A stretch of DNA of 5,962 nucleotides from Pseudomonadota bacterium. GTDB taxonomy: Bacteria > Myxococcota_A > Polyangia > Polyangiales > Polyangiaceae. Below are positions 1 to 3,576 of the stretch, in pieces (position 1 is the stretch's first letter; every line of letters starts with the position of its first letter). The position numbers and the translations under genes are program-made. Location: contig JAEYOT010000404.1 of assembly GCA_023411445.1 (NCBI GenBank), positions 1 to 5,962 of the forward strand. Reading direction: 5' to 3'. The notes beneath the pieces were generated by a model. It saw only the letters and a program-made list of their open reading frames with translations. It had not been told where the DNA came from and made no database searches.

Positions 1-9
1 GCCCTCACC

Positions 10-855
10 TCACGCGCGCGTGAAGCGCACCGCCGCTGCCCAGTTGGTTGAGCCGAGCCGGCGAATGTCCGGCTCGGGCAGCAGGTGCGCCAAGCGCACG
101 AGCCAGGGCGCTCTGCCGAGCCGGCTCGCCTCACCAAAGATGGAGCGTACCTCCAGCGTACGCCAGCCGAGGGCCTCGAAGAAAGCCACGCCGTTGGCAG
201 GGGCAAACTTGAAAGGGGCGCTCTCCATGCTCGTCCCCACCCCGCGCTTCATCATCTCGAGCACGCGCGGAGAGAAGAAGTCCACGAGCCAGTAACGCAC
301 GCGGGGCTGCGCCAGCAGATCCCGACCTAGCGACGCGACCTCGCCGTCCTCGAGGTACACGGCGAACCCTTCGCTCAGCACCAGGACGTTCTGATACGCG
401 CCAAGGCCCGCGAAAATCTCCCGACGCGCGCCCTCCTGCTGCAAATCCAGCGGGATTCTCTGGAGCTGGCAGCGCGGCAGCTCGCCCGATAGTGCGCGCG
501 CCTTCTCTTCGAGGATCCCTGGAAAGTCGACCTCGAGCCAGGTCAAGCTGGCGGGCAGCTCTAAACGGTAGGGCCGCGCGTCCAGCCCAGCGCCGAGGTT
601 GACCACGCAGTCCACCCCATCCTGCCGCACGGCCTGCAGCAGCAGGTCGTCGATCAGCTTGGTGCGCACGACGAGCGGCCAACCTCCACGCACCTGGCGC
701 GGCGTAAGCCGGGTGAGCTCCGCTCCTCGCGCGCCCGCTAGGCGCTCAGCATATGGATCTCGGAACAGCGCGTCCGGTCGCGCCGACTCTCGCGCGCGAT
801 AAGTCGCGACCCAGCGCGCCGTGTCGGAGACGTCCGAAACACCGCTGGTGGTCAC
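10..855 (-). CDS. Class I SAM-dependent methyltransferase, PPM/LCMT-like family (TIGR00027 type)
   Basis: This is a 281-residue protein predicted to transfer a methyl group from S-adenosylmethionine, probably in the cytoplasm; the family includes leucine carboxyl methyltransferases and many natural-product O/carboxyl-methyltransferases. The N-terminal signature is complete (SDTARWVATYRA, then RPDALFRDPYAERLAG, about residues 10-41). SAM motif I is NLGAGLDARPYR at 86-97, the acidic ribose-binding stretch is LEVDFP at 107-112, and the SEGFAVYLEDGEV stretch at 161-173 matches the family's EG..MYL motif. Length is normal for the family. I chose the GTG at 853-855 because the family homology begins just after it and because its GTGA overlaps the stop of the upstream gene by 4 nt, implying translational coupling; an ATG 33 nt further upstream (to 888) would add 11 residues lying inside that gene. 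No strong Shine-Dalgarno is seen. The substrate is unknown; the neighbouring prenyltransferase and oxygenase-like genes suggest a small-molecule acceptor (inference). Confidence 0.9.
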   Translation of the reverse strand: MTTSGVSDVSDTARWVATYRARESARPDALFRDPYAERLAGARGAELTRLTPRQVRGGWPLVVRTKLIDDLLLQAVRQDGVDCVVNLGAGLDARPYRLELPASLTWLEVDFPGILEEKARALSGELPRCQLQRIPLDLQQEGARREIFAGLGAYQNVLVLSEGFAVYLEDGEVASLGRDLLAQPRVRYWLVDFFSPRVLEMMKRGVGTSMESAPFKFAPANGVAFFEALGWRTLEVRSIFGEASRLGRAPWLVRLAHLLPEPDIRRLGSTNWAAAVRFTRA

Positions 856-1286
856 GACTTGGGCTTGTTGGAGGCAACCATCGCGCACAGCTCGGGCAGA
901 GCGGCCTCGATGTCTTGCCGCTCCTTTTTGTCTAGCCGCAAGTGATCGTAGGCCTTCTGCTTCTCGTCCTTGGTGAACGAGCCGTGCGTGCTGTGGAACA
1001 ACGCGATGGTCGCAGCGACGAACCGGACCTTGATGTTGTCCGACACCGCCGCAACGAGGGGCAACGCGCCCTGCAGCGCAGTCTGCAGCCGCTTGCGCTG
1101 ATCCGCGTTGGGAGCTCCTCCATCCGTCATCACGAACAGGCGGAGCCCAGCTGGGTCACGCTCGACGACGCGGAGAAATTCGTTCCATTCGGCGTCGGAC
1201 GGTGCACTCCCGCTTTGCACCATGACCAAGGTTCGGCCAATGCGTCGCAGCACCATATTGCGCGACTGGGACGGGGATACGGGCAT
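852..1286 (-). CDS. Small conserved-type protein of unknown function, possibly STAS/SpoIIAA-like fold
   Basis: This 144-residue soluble protein has no signal peptide or membrane segment. I do not recognise a named enzyme. Visible pattern: a first strand (MVLRRIGRTLVMVQSG, 11-26), a helix with SDAEWNEFLRVVERD (30-44), a hydrophobic strand LRLFVMTDGGAPNADQRKRL (48-67), then LPLVAAVSDNIKVRFVAATIALF (75-97) and a charged helical tail. The alternating strand/helix pattern and the VMTDGG-N-QRKRL turn resemble SpoIIAA/STAS-like domains that I associate with myxobacterial hypothetical proteins; this is fold-level intuition, not an identification. The ATG at 1286 lacks a clear Shine-Dalgarno, and Met11 (1256) is an alternative start. 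Its TGA overlaps the GTG of the methyltransferase gene (GTGA), so the two are almost certainly co-transcribed and coupled. The gap to the upstream oxygenase-like gene is 81 nt and holds a 9-bp stem-loop. Confidence 0.8.
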   Translation of the reverse strand: MPVSPSQSRNMVLRRIGRTLVMVQSGSAPSDAEWNEFLRVVERDPAGLRLFVMTDGGAPNADQRKRLQTALQGALPLVAAVSDNIKVRFVAATIALFHSTHGSFTKDEKQKAYDHLRLDKKERQDIEAALPELCAMVASNKPKS

Positions 1287-1313
1287 AGGTGAGGCACTAT
1301 ACCCCGGTCACCG

Positions 1314-1342
1314 TTGTGGGGCTATCTTCTGGTGCCCCACAA
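1314..1342 (-). promoter_or_regulatory. 9-bp perfect stem-loop between the HDO-type gene and the 144-residue gene
   Basis: Bases 1314-1322 (TTGTGGGGC) pair perfectly with 1334-1342 (GCCCCACAA) around an 11-nt loop. It lies 28 nt after the stop of the upstream minus-strand gene and 27 nt before the ATG of the next. No U-tract follows it on the minus strand, so it is not a canonical intrinsic terminator. It could be an attenuating or mRNA-stabilising hairpin within one operon, or mark the end of one transcript and a new promoter. Confidence 0.5.
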
Positions 1343-1367
1343 TCGCAACTCGTTCAAGTCCCCCTCC

Positions 1368-2000
1368 TCACGCACTCGGGGAGGCCGATGCCTCCATCAA
1401 CTGACGCGTCCGCTCCACCGCGGCCCCCATCATGTCCCATCCCTCAGCCAGGACCTGGAGCAGGCGCTCATAGGTCCGACTGCTCTCGCCCTCGAGCAGC
1501 TGGGCACCCAAGCTCGCGTGACCGGCGTCTAGCTCCGCGTGGGTATCGAAGTACGGCGAGGCCACGTAGGGCTTCAGCCTGCCAGCCGCGACGCCGTGGA
1601 AGTAATCGCCAGCTTCCTCGAGCACCAAGTGCATGAGCACGGTTCGCTCGGCGTTCCCTTGCACGATCATCTGGTAGTTGAACCAGGCGAGAATGGCTTC
1701 GAACAACGTGTCGCGAATAGGCGGTACGCCAGAGCCGCTGGCCAAGAGCGCGTCGTGCCCTACCTCTTCAGCAAAGTGCTTGGCGAAAACTTCTTGAAAC
1801 GTTGGCTCGATGCAGAGGCCCTGCCGTAAGAACATCAAGCGCTGAAAGTTGGTGGAGAAGCGCTGAACACAAGCCAGCAAGACGCGACGCTTGCCCTCGT
1901 CCTGCAGTGCGGACTCGGTCAGGAGCTGAAAGAAGGGAGCGCCACGAAACGCGGCGGCACGAGCCGCGTTGGCAGCGAGCACGTCGGCCAGTGTTGCCAC
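1368..2000 (-). CDS. Iron-containing redox enzyme, heme-oxygenase-like diiron oxidase (HDO) family
   Basis: This is a predicted all-helical protein of 210 residues from GTG 2000. The family binds a labile diiron centre and activates O2; known members include UndA, CADD, SznF, BesC and AetD. The expected ligand pattern is visible: ExxH at E79/H82 (in FAEEVGHD), a central Glu at 128 or 129 (in LVLEEAGDYF), and HxxxDxxH at H154, D158 and H161 (in DTHAELDAGH). HPFFQ-like text after the first helix (GAPFFQLLTES, 20-30) is also typical of the fold. The start is uncertain. The frame is open to an ATG at 2180 (270 residues), but those 60 extra codons have markedly weaker GC bias at the third position, no family-like sequence and no Shine-Dalgarno. 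GTG 2000 begins right at the first amphipathic helix; a good AAGGGAG at 2023-2029 lies 22 nt before it, too far for a normal ribosome site. It heads a probable minus-strand operon and is divergent from the prenyltransferase. The substrate is unknown. Confidence 0.82.
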   Translation of the reverse strand: MATLADVLAANAARAAAFRGAPFFQLLTESALQDEGKRRVLLACVQRFSTNFQRLMFLRQGLCIEPTFQEVFAKHFAEEVGHDALLASGSGVPPIRDTLFEAILAWFNYQMIVQGNAERTVLMHLVLEEAGDYFHGVAAGRLKPYVASPYFDTHAELDAGHASLGAQLLEGESSRTYERLLQVLAEGWDMMGAAVERTRQLMEASASPSA

Positions 2001-2219
2001 GCACCGACCATACTCAATTTCGCTCCCTTCATCGAGCCAACGTTTGGAGCACGTGCAGTATCGCTGGAGCGCAGATGATTCGCCGAGAAAAGCGCGTAAA
2101 GAAGACCATGCCAAGTGTTGAAACGACAGGCGCGTCGAGACGCCTGATGAAGCGAGCGGGACGGTCGCGCGCAAACGCATAAGGCCGGACGCAACGAGCA
2201 GCGCCGGCAGATTCGCCGA

Positions 2220-2241
2220 TAACGCGCGCTCCGCGCAGTTA
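2220..2241. promoter_or_regulatory. Imperfect hairpin/inverted repeat in the divergent intergenic region
   Basis: TAAC-GCGCG (2220-2228) is complementary to CGCGC-A-GTTA (2232-2241) with one bulged A and a 3-nt CTC loop, giving nine pairs. It sits immediately before the 14-bp palindrome at 2245-2258. It could be part of an operator cluster or a leader-RNA hairpin; function is inferred from position only. Confidence 0.3.
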
Positions 2242-2244
2242 CAT

Positions 2245-2258
2245 CACCCGAGCGGGTG
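2245..2258. promoter_or_regulatory. 14-bp palindrome CACCCG-AG-CGGGTG, candidate operator
   Basis: Six-base arms are perfectly inverted around a 2-bp centre. The tight centre favours a DNA-binding site for a dimeric regulator over an RNA hairpin. Outer bases ACATC (2241-2245) and GATGT (2263-2267) are also mutually inverted, offset by four bases. No regulator gene is visible in the window to pair with it. Confidence 0.35.
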
Positions 2259-2327
2259 TTCCGATGTAGGCCATTGTCGCGCAGATTTCGGGAACGTGAC
2301 GCCGGTGAGATCGCAGCGATTGGATAT

Positions 2328-2377
2328 TTGGATCCAACCTGCCCTTATGTGTGTCGCACGGCGGTCGTTGGCACCAA
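2328..2377. repeat. Pair of TTGG-NN-CCAA palindromes 40 bp apart
   Basis: TTGGATCCAA (2328-2337) and TTGGCACCAA (2368-2377) share the same inverted TTGG/CCAA arms and two-base centre size, and their start positions are exactly 40 bp apart, close to four helical turns. An extra TTGGAT half-site lies at 2320-2325. They precede the preferred prenyltransferase start, so they may be paired operator sites; this rests only on sequence symmetry and spacing. Confidence 0.35.
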
Positions 2378-2391
2378 GCAGTAGCTGCTTG
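2375..2391. promoter_or_regulatory. 17-bp inverted repeat CAAGCAG-TAG-CTGCTTG upstream of the prenyltransferase
   Basis: Perfect 7-base arms flank a 3-base centre, ending 34 nt before the GTG at 2426. It overlaps the second TTGG-NN-CCAA element by three bases. If translation starts at 2426 this is a candidate operator or 5'-leader hairpin; if it starts at 2351 the repeat lies within codons and may be incidental. Confidence 0.4.
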
Positions 2392-2417
2392 CTCGAATTA
2401 CCTTGTTGAAGCAACTT

Positions 2418-2423
2418 GGAGAG
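2418..2423 (+). promoter_or_regulatory. Ribosome binding site GGAGAG deciding the prenyltransferase start
   Basis: GGAGAG lies just before GTG 2426 (four bases between GGAG and the start codon). The alternative GTG at 2351 has no purine-rich Shine-Dalgarno in the preceding 15 bases. The spacing is short but acceptable, and it is the main reason to prefer the 2426 start. Confidence 0.5.
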
Positions 2424-2425
2424 AC

Positions 2426-3571
2426 GTGAGTAAGTCATCACTTTCACGCACAGCTGAGCTGCAAGATCAGGCATCAGCATCGTTCAAAATCGGCTCGCAG
2501 GTCCCCCGACCAGCGAGCTACCAAGATGAGTGCCGACGAGGCTTGTCCACTCTGGCGACCGCGCTCGGTTGGTCCACCAACTACGACATGCTGGTGAACC
2601 TGCTGATGAGCGGTTGGGGTCAGGAGCCAGTGCCTTCGGCTGCGCCGTACCGTTCACTGATCGGCGACGACCACTCTCCCTTCGAGTACTCGGTCGCCTT
2701 TGAGGGTGCAGGCACGGAGCTGCGGCTATTGCTGGAGGCCCAAGGCGTTCCCCCTGGTCCTGAGGCGAACGAGGCGGCAGGCCTCGCGCTCAATCAACGC
2801 CTGGCGAGCTGCCCAACCGTGGACTTGCGGCGCTTCAGCGAGGTAAGTGACCTATTCTTGAGCCAACCAGCGGCGGGCGGCTTCTCCATTTGGCACGCTG
2901 TCTCGCTCTCTGCGGAGGGGCGCTCAGCTTTTAAGCTGTACCTGAACCCCTTGAGCCAGGGTAGTGAACGAGCGTGGCCAGTGGTCGCGGAAGCCCTGAC
3001 GCGCTTGGGCTTTGGTCAGGCCGTCCTACGCGCCGTGGAGCAGGCGATGCCTCGCGCCGGTCTGGATCAGCTCGGCTACTTCTCGCTGGATCTTTCGAAC
3101 AGCGCCAGCGCCCGCGTCAAAGTATACGTGGCCCACCCGAACATCAGTCGAGCAGCGCTCGATCAGTTGTTCCAGCTCTCTCCCCATCACCGCCCGGCGG
3201 ACGTGACGGACTACTGCGAAGCGATGGTGCCCGGTCGCGAGCTGTTCGACCGAAAGCCGCTGATGTCGTGTTTGTCCTTCGTCAGCGGCTCGGAGCGGCC
3301 TCACGCCATGACGCTACATCTCCCCATCGCGCACTACGTGGACAGTGACGCTCAGACCGCCGAGCGCGTCAGCGCGTGGCTGAAGCAGCACGGGCTGGCT
3401 CACCAGGCCTATGAGGCGAGCATTCACGCCATCGCGCAACGACCACTGCTCGCCTCACGCGGTCTTCAGAGTTACGCCTCGTTCCGACGAGAGCGCGGCG
3501 GCCTCCGCTTCACGGCCTACCTATCACCGGAGCTTTTCACCAGCAGCCCGGCTTCGCGAGCCGGCGCGTAA
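2426..3571 (+). CDS. Bacterial aromatic prenyltransferase, tryptophan dimethylallyltransferase-like (DMATS/ABBA fold)
   Basis: This 381-residue soluble enzyme is predicted to transfer an allylic prenyl group (typically dimethylallyl) from its diphosphate to an electron-rich aromatic such as tryptophan or another indole, without the DDxxD motif. Family signatures, numbered from GTG 2426: PYRSLIGDDHSPFEYSVAF at 74-92 with E87 matching the conserved indole-binding/catalytic Glu; R100 in ELRLLLE; K170 and Y172 in FKLYLNP; R230, K232 and Y234 in ARVKVYV, the R-x-K-x-Y spacing of the diphosphate-binding and tyrosine-shield residues; and Y365 in FTAYLSPE. In TLHLP (296-300) a His stands where Tyr is common. 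Length fits bacterial DMATS proteins. The frame is open to a GTG at 2351 (406 residues), but only the 2426 GTG has a Shine-Dalgarno. It is divergent from the HDO-type operon and ends 5 nt from the convergent kinase gene. The acceptor, prenyl donor length and regioselectivity cannot be read from sequence. Confidence 0.9.
   Translation: MSKSSLSRTAELQDQASASFKIGSQVPRPASYQDECRRGLSTLATALGWSTNYDMLVNLLMSGWGQEPVPSAAPYRSLIGDDHSPFEYSVAFEGAGTELRLLLEAQGVPPGPEANEAAGLALNQRLASCPTVDLRRFSEVSDLFLSQPAAGGFSIWHAVSLSAEGRSAFKLYLNPLSQGSERAWPVVAEALTRLGFGQAVLRAVEQAMPRAGLDQLGYFSLDLSNSASARVKVYVAHPNISRAALDQLFQLSPHHRPADVTDYCEAMVPGRELFDRKPLMSCLSFVSGSERPHAMTLHLPIAHYVDSDAQTAERVSAWLKQHGLAHQAYEASIHAIAQRPLLASRGLQSYASFRRERGGLRFTAYLSPELFTSSPASRAGA
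3548..3564. terminator. Short stem-loop at the 3' end of the prenyltransferase gene
   Basis: CCGGCT (3548-3553) pairs with AGCCGG (3559-3564) around a 5-nt loop, inside the last codons before TAA 3569-3571 and close to the convergent kinase stop at 3577-3579. No T-tract follows in either direction, so it is at most a weak bidirectional terminator. In GC-rich coding DNA such a 6-bp stem may be incidental. Confidence 0.2.
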
Positions 3572-3576
3572 TCGGT

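Larger units (their letters stand above)
2001..2425. other. Divergent intergenic region, likely shared regulatory DNA
   Basis: This stretch separates the minus-strand HDO-type gene from the plus-strand prenyltransferase, and shrinks to 2181-2350 if both upstream starts are used. No convincing gene is seen: short frames here lack family signatures and the base composition is less GC-biased than in the flanking genes. It holds several short palindromes, listed separately (2220-2241, 2245-2258, 2328-2377, 2375-2391), plus a loose GCCGG/CCGGC pair (2184-2188 with 2204-2208). I cannot place sigma-70 promoters confidently; TTGGAT at 2320-2325 followed 17 nt later by CCTTAT at 2343-2348 is at best a weak candidate for the plus strand. 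Confidence 0.6.

Noticed and set aside
131..682. 183-codon minus-strand frame inside the methyltransferase gene
   Set aside because: It is an out-of-frame shadow rich in Arg, Ala and Gly; the overlapping frame carries the complete methyltransferase signatures.
1802..2182. 126-codon plus-strand frame opposite the HDO-type gene
   Set aside because: It overlaps the coding strand of a protein with conserved metal-ligand motifs and its translation is Arg/Ser-rich without domain features.
2184..2208. GCCGG/CCGGC inverted pair as a terminator or recombination site
   Set aside because: Only 5-bp arms with a 15-nt loop and no T-tract; this is common by chance in GC-rich DNA.
2368..2393. Sigma-54-like promoter (TTGGCAC followed by TTGCT)
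   Set aside because: The GG and GC elements are 21 bp apart rather than the required 12, so the sigma-54 spacing is wrong.
2244..2480. 78-codon minus-strand frame across the divergent intergenic region
   Set aside because: It has no recognisable motif, weak third-position GC bias, and runs antisense into the prenyltransferase start; more likely regulatory DNA.
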